64,000 bases of DNA from Gonatopus flavifemur (taxonomy: Eukaryota > Arthropoda > Insecta > Hymenoptera > Dryinidae): the NCBI GenBank assembly GCA_018340375.1, contig JAFFJZ010000003.1, positions 52,731,006-52,795,005 on the forward strand. The letters are read 5' to 3'. The notes beneath the pieces are model-generated. The model saw only the letters and a list, made by a program, of their open reading frames with translations. It made no database searches and had not been told where the DNA came from. Of the stretch, positions 44,344 through 56,875 are shown piece after piece (the first letter of the stretch is position 1; each line of letters begins with the position of its first letter). The position numbers and the translations under genes are program-made.

Positions 44344-46367
44344 CAGGGCGTCCCATTTGAAAAAGGACAGCTGAATAACTCTTCAGGGAATGGAGGGGGA
44401 AAAAAATTGTTCAGATAAAAGTTGTAGGGTTCGAAGGGGGCCATGAGATGGTGACCTTGAATTTGACCTGGAGGTCAATTTTGAGCATAATTGATGGTCA
44501 AAGTATGTTTTTCCAAATGGAAAACCCTACGTTCGACCTCAGAAATGGCAAGAGCGGAAAATTTTACGTCCGAATATGTTAACATATCAGGTCATTTAGA
44601 GGTCATTTGAAGGTCAAAAAAACATTTTCTATGGATTTTCACGGAAAAGCCTCAAACGAGTTGTTTCTCTGACCAAAGTTATCAAAGTTAAAGTGAAACC
44701 CCACGTTTCGACCTTGAATTCGACCTTGGGAACGACAATGAATGCCAAATTTGAAACAATAATCAAAAAATTATTTATTTTTCCAGTTCCTCGTTTTATA
44801 ATTACAGATGGCACAAATCCGTTGACGGGTAAGACACACTTATTGCAGGAGATGTCCGAATTGACCGCCATTTACTTCAATACATAACTCCAGCCGGCGT
44901 CGAAAGTTTCCAAGAATAGACTGCAAAAACTTCTGCACGAATATTCGCAATTGCGTATCTGATGCGTTATTGTAGATCCACAGGTGTTGTTGGTCGGTTG
45001 GTATAAACGACATTTTTTACGTAACCCCACAAATAAAAATCCAGAGGGGTGAGATCAGGAGATCTTGCCGGCCACAGTACAAATCCACCTCGACCAATCC
45101 AACGATTGGGGAAAAGGATATTTAGATAATCCCTCACACATCGAGCAAAGTGTGGTGGTGCACAGTCTTGGTGATACCACATCCTCTGCCTAGTTGCTAA
45201 TGTCACATCTTCCATGAGAACTGGTAATTCATTCTGTAAAAACTGTAGATAATTAGGACCGTTAACAGTTCCATCAAACAAATACGGCCCAATGACTTGA
45301 TTGTCTAGAATTCCACACCAAACATTTATACTCCACCGATGCTGATGATCAACTTGTTGAGTCCAGTGCGGGTTTCGCGCTGACCAATAGTGGCTATTGT
45401 GACGATTTAACAAGCCAGTACTTTGAAACGTTGATTCATCACTGAAAAGAACATATCGAAAGAAATCGGGCGCTTCGTTCAACCTCTGTAAAGCCCAATG
45501 GCAAAAGTTAACCAGATTCTGCATATCTTGTTGAGATAATTCTTGGGTCAGTGTGATGTGGTACGGATGATATTGAGCAGTTTGTAGAATTCTGTGTGCC
45601 GTACTGCGTGGAATACCCATATCACGTAAACTAACATGAGGATTCATGTGTATTATTGCTCAAACAGCAACGCATCGAGGGTCGTTAAAGTTGAAACCTT
45701 GATTGTTTCGGCGTTGACCAATCCTTGCTTGTCGACAATTTCTTTCAACTTGGCGAATGACTTCTGGAGAAGGATGATGCTGCCGATCTCCAAACCGCTC
45801 TCTGTACAATCGTGACGCTCTTTGATACACTCCGCGACACTCACCCAAGATCATTAAAATATCAACACATTCGTTAGGTGAATAAACCATTTTGAACCCG
45901 CACTTACACCGTAAACGATGAAAACTTCTTAATGATCATTTTCGTACTGATATGAAGAATAAACTCTGAAGGTTAGTTCTGTTTACTTTCAATTCAAGGT
46001 CGAAACGTGGGGTTTCACTTTAACTTTGATAACTTTGGTCAGAGAAACAACTCGTTTGAGGCTTTTCCGTGAAAATCCATAGAAAATGTTTTTTTGACCT
46101 TCAAATGACCTCTAAATGACCTGATATGTTAACATATTCGGACGTAAAATTTTCCGCTCTTGCCATTTCTGAGGTCGAACGTAGGGTTTTCCATTTGGAA
46201 AAACATACTTTGACCATCAATTATGCTCAAAATTGACCTCCAGGTCAAATTCAAGGTCACCATCTCATGGCCCCCTTTGAACCCTACAACTTTTATCTGA
46301 ACAATTTTTTTCCCCCTCCATTCCCTGAAAAGTTATTCAGCTGTCCTGTTTCAAATGGGACGCCCTG
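44344..46367 (-). mobile_element. DDE element with 380-bp inverted repeats, TA TSD, inside copia RT
   Basis: Ends CAGGGCGTCCCATTTGAAA and TTTCAAATGGGACGCCCTG, TA outside both. Inverted arms are unusually long (about 44344-44723 and 45988-46367) and nearly identical, with repeated words such as AGGTCATTTGAAGGTC. The interior codes for one transposase on the minus strand. Confidence 0.95.
44840..45890 (-). pseudogene. Tc1/mariner-superfamily transposase with DUF4817-type HTH, lightly damaged
   Basis: Start MVYSPNECVDILMILGECRG at 45890. N-terminal HTH: ASRLYRERFGDRQHHPSPEV, like the DUF4817 module. Then RNNQGFNFNDPR and a second HTH MGIPRSTAHRILQTAQYHPY. Catalytic residues: LFSDESTFQ, WYHQDCAPPHF, ARSPDLTPLDFYLWG, a DDxD triad. 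Two in-frame stops, one just before AIIHMNPHVS and one after TPVDLQ, occur where relatives have Arg/Gln, consistent with CGA-to-TGA and CAA-to-TAA changes. A frameshift near 44935 follows, after which LELCIEVNGGQFGHLL ends at 44840. It is younger than copia, since it sits inside it. Confidence 0.93.
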
Positions 46368-49122
46368 TATAATTGTTGGAAACCCTTTGCTACAACACGA
46401 GCCCTGTATTGTCCGTTTGATTTAATTCTATAAATCCACTTAACTTCAATGATCTTTTAATTTATTGGTACATCGACTATTTTCCACGTATCGTTTTCGT
46501 TTTCGACTAAATTATCTAATTCTGTTTGCATTGCATTTTGCCATTTTTTCGAATCCGGACTGTTCATCGCTTCTTCATAGCCCTCAGGAACTACCACATT
46601 CGTATAATTTGTATAAACAACATAGTCATTGAACCTTCTTGGAACTTTTGGAGTTCGCTTTGGACGAACTGATTCAGGCACCTCCTCGATCTCTGTATCA
46701 TCCACTTGTTCTCCTTGTTCTATTGTCTTTTGAGATGAATCTACTTCGGCTATTTCGTTACTATCAGACTCGATTATATCATTTTCATTTTCTTCAGCGT
46801 CCAAAGTAATACTTCTCGTCCCATCAATAAATCTTACATTTCGACTCATAATTACTTCTCCATCTACTATTTTATACCTTGTATCTGTGTAACCTATGAG
46901 AATGCCCTTGGACGCCTTGGGACTCAATTTTGAGGTTCGACGAACTTCTGGAATTCGAACAAATGCTTTGCTCCCGTATAAATGTAAATTCGATACATCT
47001 GGTTTCTTATTGAACACGATTCCATAAGGAACCTTTTTTCAATAGAGTATTAGCAGGGAGACGATTTCCTATATATACGGCGGTTTGAACACATTCTGGC
47101 CAGTAACATTTTTGCAGTTTAGCTTTTGCCATAGAACATCTAGCGCGATTTATTATCGTACGGTTATATCTCTCTGCTACCCCATTCAATTCATGTGTAT
47201 AAGCAGGACTAGGTTGTATAATTATGCCTTTTTCTCCAGCAACTCTATAGAAACTGTTATTTATGAACTCTGTACCGTTGTCACAATGGATTTCTTTCAT
47301 CTTTTTTCCAGTTTGATTTTCCATCAAGTTAATGTATTGCACAAAATGACCAAAGACTTCATCTTTCGATTTGAAATAATAAACAACCGTGATCTTGCTT
47401 AAGTCGTCTACAAAACTTACAAAATATTTCCCTCCTCTACAGCCTGTAGGAGAAATTGGACCTGCTACATCTGTATGGATGATTCCTAAAATTTCTTTGG
47501 CTCTGGTTCTGTTATTTTTAAATTTCAAATTTGTCATCTTATTTTCCAAACAAATCTCGCATTTCAAAAAAACGTTTTCAATTCTCTTCGGTAAACCCTC
47601 AAGTAATTGTGACTCACACATATGTTTGAGATTTGTAAAATTTGTATGACCAAGAATACGGTGCCTTTTTTTTTTTGACATATCTATAGAACTAACGCAA
47701 GTTTCTAGTTCACCATTGTCATAACCCTGAACGTTACTAATAATTTCATACAATTCATTATTTTTAATAACTTCGGCAATCAAATTTCCGTTACGACTTT
47801 TGATTTCAGCTTTATCCTTTTTGCAAATAACTGAGTTATTATCTGTAATACGAGCAACGCCTAGTAAATTATATTTCATATTGGGCACAAAAAATACATT
47901 CTCGATCTCAGTTTTGACAACGTCACCATTTACATTAAAGAAAACAAAAATATTACCCATCACCTCAGACTTTCAAGTGAAACCGTCGCCTACCTTAACA
48001 TTCACGGGTTTTCTCAAACTTACGACGCTTGAAAAGTACTTATCCGTGTTTATTATGTGGTCAGAGCACCCGCTGTCCAATAACCATTTGATTTGACCTT
48101 CTGGTACTTGCTGAGCTTCGGTGTTGGTCATCATCACTTCCACTTGGAAACTGTAGTGTTCTTCTTCCTCTGTCGACACCTTATCAGCGATATGACAATT
48201 TCTATCTCCATTTCTTGAATATCCAGCTTGATTTTGGTTTCCGCTTCGACAATATTTTTGGATATGTCCCATTCGTCCACACTTGAAACATCTCGGTTGT
48301 GTAAAGATTGATTATTATATTTACCACCATGACTCGATCGATATTGTTGTCGATGTTTGAACTGTTCATTTTTACACGGATTTGTTAGATTCTTTTTAAC
48401 GTCCGATACATGCGAGTTGAACGCTCGAGTTTTTCCTCTATGAACACCGCTTGCACATTCTTGTTTTTCAAAATCCAGTTGTAGTTTGGATTTGACATAT
48501 TCAACGACGTTCTCTCTTTGAGGCAGTGCATTGATAATATCCACTATGTGAGACAAGTCTTCGGGCAGGGCTAATAATAAGTAATTCAACTTGTCTTCTT
48601 CGGTTACGTCTTCACCAGTATCTTTTAGTTGATTAATTAATCTCTCAAAATCGTTAAAAAATTCCGTCGGATTATCGAGCTGATTCATTTTTGGATCCAG
48701 TAACTTTCTCTTGCACAGTAATTTTACAGCACTGTTTTCGACAAGATGAATCTCATCTAACTTTTTTATCATACCTCGTGAAGTTGGTTCAGATGTAATC
48801 AACTCTAACTGTGTGTTTGAAACACTATTGACAATATAGTTCTTTGCTTTGATTTCTTGTTTTTTCCAATCTGCCTCAGTGATTGTTGCCGGTCGTTCTT
48901 CTTTTTCGACCACTTCTTGACACTCTTTCATCTCGAGAAACAACATTAAACGGAACTTCCATTTTGCGTAGTCTGTTCCATTAAATACTTGTAAACACAC
49001 GTCATCCTTATTTGTCGCCATGATTGTGAAATTTTCAAACACTTCAAAACGTGGCTTTCACCAAATTTTCCGCTCTCATTTTGTTTTCCGAACTATATTT
49101 TCACTCCACACAGTATAAACCA

Positions 49123-49136
49123 CGGATCTGCTACCA
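49123..49136 (-). other. Primer binding site (tRNA-iMet 3' end type)
   Basis: Read on the minus strand, TGGTAGCAGATCC starts right after the 5' LTR. The first ten bases are complementary to the 3' end of insect initiator tRNA-Met (...CTGCTACCA). Confidence 0.8.
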
Positions 49137-49387
49137 TGTTAAAATAATTAGACTTCATATTATATTAAAATGGAACATAATATCTTTATTTATCAACGTA
49201 ACCGATTATAATTGTTTTTACATCACGACCCTACCTTTCGCCATCTTGTCTTGTTACTACGTGCATCGCTCAATAGACATAGATATAGCGTGCCAAGTCG
49301 CATCACAAGGTTGCAGTGAGAACGCATCCATTACAGGGTTGCCAACTTAAACGATCTTATAATATATTTCAAATCATATTTCTGACA
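49137..49387 (-). repeat. 5' LTR of the copia element
   Basis: 251 bases, minus-strand start TGTCAGAAATATGATTTG. It holds the promoter by family rule; no TATA box was clearly separated from the AT-rich background. Confidence 0.95.
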
Positions 49388-49659
49388 AAAACAGCCTCAT
49401 TTAGAAATTCTAAGCGTGTTCGTAGGATTTTCCGAACACGTCCTTAGCATTTGTAACCTCCTGTGTTGCTTGGGAGATTTGTCGAAGAGCAGTTCACTTT
49501 TTTCTAACAGAAATTGATGGAATCGATAATCAAGTTGATTCTTAGGAATTTTGTTCCCATATCTTAACTTCTGAATAATCAACACGTCAATTTTCAAATG
49601 AGAGTTAATGATTCACATCCGATGAACTAAAATAAAATCAATTCAATATTGACAGTTTC

Positions 49660-50158
49660 GCTCAGCTGGTTCAAGAATGGTACATCCACCCTATGATGGA
49701 ATTGAAAATAAAAATGTAATCACTTTCTCAACAGGTTCAAATTTAGTTGAATCAATGATAGAGAAAAAGAAGAACAGGCCGCAAGATGGTTGCAACAAAC
49801 AGTGGAAACCTATTTTCCAAGGAATGAAAATCAATGTGAAGAAGTTTCCACGATTATCGTCGATAATGATCATGCAGAATCCTTTGATTTCTATGAAAAA
49901 TCTACTGAATCATGAAGGGATGACTTCAAGAAGTTTATGAAGCAAGGTGTACAACCAGTGACATCGATTTTGTCATATTCATATTCAAAATCTATTTTCA
50001 TCAGACTAAGCACCCCATTACCTAGTAGTGCTGTGGTAGAGGGACTTTTTAGTGTAGGAGGAGATGTTTTTTTGGCTACGAGAGCTCATTCAACAGACGA
50101 GAATTTCGAACAACAATTACTTCTCAAATATAATAATAAGCAAATAAATTTTGTGTAA
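49660..50158 (+). pseudogene. hAT transposase, C-terminal part with hATC dimerisation domain
   Basis: The continuation of the gene begun at 36740. Broken frames give ESMIEKKKNRPQDGC, then VDNDHAESFDFYEKS and RDDFKKFM, then the open frame from 49937 with KSIFIRLSTPLPSSAVVEGL, FSVGGDVFLATRA, DENFEQQLLLKYN, the diagnostic hATC segment (NTPLPSSAxVERLFSxGG in relatives). The conserved Arg of VERLF is Gly here. End at TAA 50156-50158. Confidence 0.9.
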
Positions 50159-50299
50159 TAGTTGAGATTTCTTGTTTTAAAGCTGTTTTGGCGACGCAAT
50201 ATAATTATATTTCATAGAAACAATGATAAGATTCAAGTCATAGTTTGAGAAGTTGATTTATTCAATTGAAATTCAAATTTTTCAAATTTTTATAAAAAA

Positions 50300-50458
50300 G
50301 TGACGTTTCATGTAACGTCGTTACATTTTTTGAGTAACTGTAACGGTAACGGCATTACTTGTGTAGAAAATAACTTGTAACGGTAACGCGTTACATCTTT
50401 AAGCTTGTAACGAGTAACGATAACGCGTTACTCTTTCTCAGTAACATACCCATCACTG
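50300..50458 (+). repeat. Right terminus of the hAT element with GTAACG subterminal repeats
   Basis: Ends CAGTAACATACCCATCACTG, a typical hAT terminal inverted repeat (CAGTGATGGGTA...). The preceding 120 bases hold many GTAACG/CGTTAC words, likely transposase binding sites. The matching left terminus was not found. Confidence 0.75.
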
Positions 50459-51894
50459 GTAGAAACTGAGTATTGGCATAGAAGTTGATTTGGCTTCGTA
50501 AAATCGGTTTCGCAGATAAAGAAAGTCAAACAGGCTCAAGGATTTTTCTTCGGGCGATCCACTAATACAGCGTCGTTGACCGTCTTGAAATTTGGAATGT
50601 ATAGTAGAAAAATTTCTGTTTCAGAGTTATTTGTTTGAGTATTCACGTGTGTGTGTGTTCGTATGTATACCAGTCCATAAGGTAATGAATTATAATTTTG
50701 AAAAACTCATGAATAATAAAATAAGATTGCATTTCCGGGGGAAAAATTAGATCTATTCAGATTTCATCAGATCTGAGTAGATCCGAATTCTGGCTCACAA
50801 GATTAGATTTAGATTTATGCGGATCTCAATAGTTCTGACTAGATCTTGACAGATCTGGTCATCTCGTAGTCCATTTGTAATGGAATGTTCTATCCGCAAT
50901 GTCCATGGACTCTCGTACAAATATTTCACCCAGAATGTTCTGAGTGAGGCATGAGTTGGTCATGGAATTATTGATCCTCATCTCATTTCTCAATCTATAT
51001 CTCGTCCCCCTGATGTTCTCACACACTCGAAGGGTTATAATAACCGAATATTCATTGCCTCAATCGAGATTGATTGCCGAAAACTTCTGGAATGAATGAA
51101 CATGGCCTATCATCCCAGACAGCAAGACAGTTTCGAAAGAATGCCGTATGAGTTATTAACATGAACTTCTCAAGAACTCTCAGCATTGAATTCTTTCAGG
51201 ATTCATTTAGAACGTATGGGGTTCTCAGAGACTTCTTCTGAATGATTTAGGGGGGTTTTGTAAAACGCTCGAAAACAACTTTTAAAATGCGATTTAAGAA
51301 CTCTTAAATGTCCAATGATATTGACTCGTGCGGTGTTCTCTATTCAATCTGAAAGAGTTATTCGCGGATTCGTTGGAAATGTATATGGCGCTAATAAGAT
51401 CATATGTTTTTCAGTTCGTACATGCTGAACCAACTCATTGGCGGAGGTTTTGAATATCTTTTTGGAATTTCTTTTTTTCACCCTAAGATTCAAGTAATTT
51501 ATGTTCTCTTATCATGCTAATATTCATGCTTTCATAGAGAATTGTGATAAATAATCGTTATCAATACGAAAAATCGAATAAATATTAAAAAACCTCAGAT
51601 AAAACGTTCCGGGGGGTGATTTCATCAGTATACTGAGAGATACTGAAATATTCCCCATACAACAAAAGTTGCTGTGCAATCGTTGCTCTTACGTTGTTCC
51701 ATAAGTTTTCGTAAAGTTGCTGGGAATTTGCTACGCATGTGATTGAGAGTTTCATGAAACCAAGCAACTTCCCAGCAACACGATAAGAACTCAAGCTAAA
51801 ATCCTAGATTTACAGCATATTGTTGCGCATTTGCCGACGCAACGTCCCACAGTGGTCGTTTTTCCCAATCTAGGTGGACAAAATTCAAAACCCT
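50459..51894. other. No gene; carries a dispersed repeat at 50870-51110
   Basis: 50730-50870 is rich in AGATCTG / GGATCT words. 50870-51110 (CATGGAATTATTGATCCTCA, ATCGAGATTGATTGCCGA) resembles 57700-57945. The rest shows nothing. Confidence 0.45.
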
Positions 51895-52195
51895 ATCATA
51901 TTCGCTTGAAACTCGGTATTGGAGGGTTTTTGGGGTCGCAGAATCCGAATCTGGAGTCAGAACTTCGAAGTTCAAAATGGCGGATTCAATATGGCGGACA
52001 AAAGTTCGAAAATCGTTGATATCCGTTTGAAACTCACTAATGGCAAGGTTCTTGGGGTCGCAGCATCCGAATGTGGAGTCAGAAATTCGAAATTCAACAT
52101 GGCGGTTTCAATATGGCGGACACAAATTCAAAGACGGTTGATATCCGCTTGAAACTTACTATCAGGGGGTTTTGGGGTCGCATAAATTCAATCTG
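51895..52195. repeat. About 125-bp tandem repeat, 2.5 units (ATGGCGG-rich)
   Basis: Units contain CGCTTGAAACTC, TTGGGGTCGCAGAATCCGAA, GGAGTCAGAAATTCGAA and ATGGCGGATTCAATATGGCGG. They drift by several percent. Short ORFs here are repeat shadows. Confidence 0.8.
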
Positions 52196-52544
52196 GACTC
52201 AGAATTTTGCAACTTCAGGATACCACACTATCTAAATGAAACAAAAGCGCCACACTAGGGTTCTACATACCTCATTGCTCGAAACATTTTTTTCATCGTT
52301 GAAACATTTGTTTTTTTTTCAACTTTGCGTGGAAACTCTCAAAAAAACAAATATTCACTCATTATCAATCCTTACAGCGATAAATAGAAATGATGAACAG
52401 AAAGAAAGCGAAATGGAATTTTCAATTCACTTCCGAATAAGATGAAATGTATTTTATTGAACATCAATCTTGAAGATGAAGCAGCAACTTACAAAAAACT
52501 GGTGAAATTTCCAAATGCCTTAAAAATCAACTCTTATTTATTCC

Positions 52545-54579
52545 TCATTCAGATGTTGGAGAAGCATGTGATTGTCCAATATCAGGTGCACGCAGTAAAT
52601 TCAACACTTCCACAGGTAACGGTTCGCAGGTTTTGAATTGAGATATCCTATTATCACGATTAGACAAGATGAAGAAATGTGGGGATCAGAGGAATACAGC
52701 AAAGTGTGTAACAAATCTTCCATGTTCTGATGCCGAGACATTTTTCTCGTGTTGGATTCTCGGTATCTTCTGATATCTTTGTTCCTGGCCTCTAAAGCTT
52801 CTTCTGACATCATACCTATAGGCAATGCACAAGAACTTATTATCTCCCCACCATGAATCAGTAACCTATGCACACTAGAAGGCATATGGTACCACGAATA
52901 CAACTTCACGTATAAATCCGCTGTTTCTTTGGCGTACAGAGAAAATCTCTCAACGTCAATGTCAAATCCACTTGATATGGTTTTCAATATTACGTCAAAC
53001 CTCTTCAATAAATTTTCGTCAAGTCCTGTTATTTGAGCAGCCGTTGAAAAATTCTCAAAGAATCGAGCTGCGGTATTTCCGTCATTAGTTGTTCCGTAAC
53101 CTTGTTTCACAACGTCAACTAACAATCCCATTTCCTGCCGAATCGCCTTAGTGATACGTTTTTTATTACCCTCTAAAATTTGCTTGTCCTGTTTTTCTGT
53201 TATCCGGTACTTCTTTATATTAATGCGATATGCAATGTGAACCATACTGTCGAGGCATCTCATGTTTGCATGGAGAGATGAAAGGCCCAGATGGTATCTA
53301 GTCTCATCACACTCTCTCTCATAAACGGAAGAGAGATTGTTCATCAGTTCAGGAGTGACTTTGCAAATACTACATGTTTGAACCGATGTCTCTGTGATTG
53401 TGCTGAAGGTTTTGCCATCGATCGTAGTTAGCATTAACTGATGGTCAATTTTTGCTGTGATGTTGTCTAGGGTAACTATAGTCGGAGAAAGCCCTTCAAT
53501 CTGGCTTTCTATTCCCGGAATTTCTTTTCGAATTAAATCAGGGGTTTCCTTTTCAAAAATGAGTTTCACTGGTCGGCAAAATCTTGTAGACGAAGCCCGA
53601 CGATTAATCCAGATTATGGTATTTCCATCTTTCGTTTGTAATCGAAGAGGCACAATGCAAACTACATATAGATTCCCGTGTGTTTTTTCACGGTCTTCCT
53701 CATTTTGAATACGAATTTTATACATAGATTGTCCCCCACTTCCATCAGCTCCCCATTTATACAATGAAACAAGATCTGATTGTGAATTTCCACATACGCT
53801 TTCTAAAATATCTTTCAAAGCGAGGCATAATCTTGATGACGTATGATCCACTATGGCTTGAAGTCGAATTGCTGCTGAAAATTCTGTGATACTTATACTG
53901 TTGTTTGGTGGATAACATTTTTTTTTGCCACCAAGATGTTTTCATAACTTGGATATATATTGGCTTCCCGATTTTTAGCTCTTTGTTGCATCAGGATGTG
54001 GCTATTTTTGGAGAAACGTCCATCTATATACAAAGCAAGACCTTCTTCGGGTGAATAAGTTTCTGGTTTCACATTTGGGGTATCAAATGCATGTTTGATT
54101 TTTGTTGCTCTGGTGGGAGAGCTTTCTGTAATCTTTTTTAAAACTGAAGATGCGTCTCTTTTACCAGTAGTATACAAATCCGAGCAAGTTGCAAACGTCA
54201 ATTCTTCTGTAGTATGATTATCCAGCAAGTTTTGAATTCTTCTTTTTTTCGATTTCTCACTCAAATTCTGGAATTCTTTGGACGGTCTCCCTATAGAGCT
54301 CTGTTGACCACTTGGTTCAGGAAACAAATTGATCGTTGAATCTAGCCATTCAGAAAAACGTTGTTCGAATTTTTGTTCCGACCGATAGCACATTTTCCAT
54401 TTGTCCTGCAAATGGCTCAGAAAATTGTTTATAATTTGCAGTACACATTCAGAAACATGGGTTGAGTTTCCCGACACTGACGTTTTTCCTTTTCCATATC
54501 GCAACACCGCATCAAATTTCTTGGACGCCTCTCTTTCGGAATACCACACATCAAACAGCTCTCTCTTGGTGATAGACAT
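52545..54579 (-). pseudogene. RAG1/Transib-like DDE transposase, nearly full length, two frameshifts
   Basis: ATG at 54579 (MSITKRELFDVWYSERE) opens about 225 residues of N-terminal region: GRPSKEFQNLSEKSKKRR, ELTFATCSDLY, YSPEEGLALYIDGRFSK and ANIYPSYENI. A frameshift in a T-run near 53920 leads to YPPNNSISITEFSA and KWGADGSGGQS (likely first catalytic Asp), STRFCRPVKLIFEKETP, a CSIC zinc motif, SSLHANMRCLDSMVHIAYR, MGLLVDVVKQGYGTTNDGN, YSWYHMPSSVHRLLIHG and ALEARNKDIRRYRE with RKMSRHQNMEDLLHTLLY. The last block resembles the catalytic-Glu region of RAG1 (SEGNESGNKLFRRFR...MEDVLKH). A second frameshift near 52660 leads to LPVEVLNLLRAP ending at 52545. Total about 670 codons. I am fairly confident of the family, less of the exact catalytic residues. 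Confidence 0.75.
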
Positions 54580-55884
54580 TATTCTGATAGAACGGAATGA
54601 GAATATATACTAAAATATTGAAAAAAACAATGAACAGATTATTGCTTGCGAATTACAACTCACCAGGATTGACATTACAATGATTATACCAAAAGTTCAG
54701 AAATTACAACTTCTTAAGATAGGACAGTCGCGTCACTAACAAATAAAACAAAAGTGTAATCTCGTCCAGTCGTCGTTTGTTGCTAACTTCACGCCGAATG
54801 CTTGACAAACTCCAAATCATTATAAAATTCATGCATTTTTATTATATGTGGTCCACAATAATGAACATATAGGAATTATAAGGAAAAACACATTGACAGA
54901 GCGATACCGGAGCCAAACCAAGAGACAAAACGTCAGTATTCTAGAAGAAAGTGATACCTAATCAATTTTATCACTCAAATATCATTGAAAATCATTCGTC
55001 TGTAAGAAATTCCAATTGAAGAAAATAAATGTATTGCATACAGAATAAAATGTGGCTAATGAAATCAAACGAATTGGCGAAAGGACAAGCGAGGACAGAG
55101 AGAATTTGGAAAAACATTCACCAAATCCTGAGACGCACTTAGACGCACTTGGAATTCGAACGAAACGATTCAGAATTGTTCACACTTTCGACTCCTTTCA
55201 CCCGTTTGTCGGATAAGGCCGGATAGGAAAAGTTATAGTCCATTAAAGTTGAAATTATGTTATTTCAGTAAAGGTATAAATGGGTTCACTATATGATGAA
55301 CGAGGAAAGAATCAAACTAATTTTTCCCACTTCCACCATGAAAATTATGTTAAAGACAATGTATTTTCACTACTCAACATGATAGCATACCACTTGAATC
55401 GTTTTTCGACGCGTATTAGGTAAAACACAATGTAGACTTTTTTCATTGAAAAACCGAGAACGAACAAACGCAAAAATGAGTGATTGAAACATGCACATTT
55501 GGACATGATTAGCAAACTTCTGACTGTTGATCATCAATTTTATCGTATTCACAACTATCCTAAATGACATACGAATGTTCATTTAATCCATTGGAAGACT
55601 TTGATTTTTGGACTTTTGTCCAGCTAGATTGGGAAAAACGATCACTGTGCGTCCCTGCAAATTGCTTCAAACTGTTGTTGTACGTTTTCAACAGTTTGCT
55701 GCATATTTGCTCAGCATTTTGCTGTCAGGGTTCTCTATGGAGATTTGTGTTATTTAAAATATTAATATTTTGAAAATAGCTGACATCTAAAATTGACGAT
55801 AGTTTTATAGGGATTGCAATTACACTTTGTTGAAGAATAATTTTGGAACAAAAATTCGTCCAAATCCAAAACTAAACTCTTATA
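54580..55884. other. No recognisable gene or terminus
   Basis: Unique-looking AT-rich sequence. I looked here and left of 52545 for CAC-N-GTG termini belonging to the RAG1-like gene and saw none except the P element that begins at 55885. Confidence 0.4.
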
Positions 55885-56875
55885 CACGGTGCTCTAGAAG
55901 CAGCGATAAGTATGACAAAAATGTGTCAACAAACGGAATGCGGGGTCATATTTGGCGTAATTTACAGATTGAAAATCTGTTTGAAATGAAATCCTAACTG
56001 TAGCCGTTCTCCAGATATCGATGAATACATTTTCGTTAATTTTATATTGGATATGATAAGGGAAGAAACACATCTTTATCATATTATAGTGGTTAATTCC
56101 AGCTCAAAATGCCTGTGTGAACATGTTTTGGGGAAGATTGGATATATAAATCATTGTAAATTATTATTTCGTCATCTTGTTTATATGCGATAGGTGAAAA
56201 AAAGGGTGAATAGACAGTAGTCAGAAAAAAAAACGCAGATACTAGTAAGTATTTTATTCGTGCTGTATTTTCTTGAAGTACTCTGCCATTAAAAGATTCA
56301 ATTCATCAGTTGATGAATAAATAAGCAATATTCGAAATGATAAAACCCGAGTCGAAATACAAATACGGTTTTGGAATTCATTATCAGGTTCAAATTAAAT
56401 TGCCTTCGTACTGGTTTAGTCCACTTTATGCAACTTCTATATCGACATTCAATAAATATAAATCTTCAAAACTATATTCAGACCACTTGACCCACAATAG
56501 TTCAAAGCTTTGCTAGTCCAGGAAGTACAAAATAACTAATTAGTCATACTCATCAATAATAATGATTTCAAACACACTGAAGAAATGTGTAGTGCTGATA
56601 ACAATGGTATAGAGATTAAAACCAGAAGTTGTGCTGTGATACCTACATTGTGACCTAAATTTCGGTTTGAAATCAATCGTATTGTAATTCTAACCATAGA
56701 TTTTTTGCATTGTAGTAAAAGAGCAACTCATTTTATGATAACAAAGATAACTGAAGCATATCTACAACGGGTTGATAGTGTGTTTTATTTTGACAACAAA
56801 CTAGATTCCTCTTGTTTTCGTATAGGGATTCATGTAGTGAATATATGCTCAACACATTCAACAAATGAAGTTACA

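Larger units (their letters stand above)
43062..49021 (-). pseudogene. copia Gag-Pol polyprotein, multiply interrupted
   Basis: Start ATNKDD at 49021. Gag: NGTDYAKWKFRLMLFLE and the UBN2-like segment FFNDFERLINQLKDTG. A frameshift near 48295 leads to the zinc knuckle CFKCGRMGHIQKYC and protease WLLDSGCSDHI. TGA at 47970-47972. Pre-integrase zinc site HRILGHTNFTNLKH...CEICLENK, then integrase catalytic motifs HTDVAGPI, HCDNGTEF and NGVAERYNRT. Frameshift near 47015, then LHLYGSKAFVRIPE and PRRFNDYVV. TAA near 46454. RT begins KIIEVKWIYRI and is split by the DDE element. It resumes DEEDIYSPVARM, FVEQMDVQAAFSNG, SLYGLRESPRAWY, YVDDLII. Frameshift near 43400, then RNase H HAEFHALADC, YEDNTGAITLA, HIDVSYHFV. 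Non-functional. Confidence 0.95.
42725..49392 (-). mobile_element. Ty1/copia retrotransposon with both LTRs and AAAAC TSD
   Basis: The LTRs at 42730-42984 and 49137-49387 are in the same orientation, and AAAAC is duplicated at 42725-42729 and 49388-49392. The element is read on the minus strand. Without the 2024-base DDE element at 44344-46367 it is about 4.6 kb, normal for copia. All coding domains in copia order (Gag, protease, integrase, RT, RNase H) are recognisable but broken. It sits inside the hAT gene. Confidence 0.97.

Noticed and set aside
47085..48096. Plus-strand ORFs of 86-105 codons across the copia integrase and Gag region
   Set aside because: Antisense to the recognisable polyprotein.
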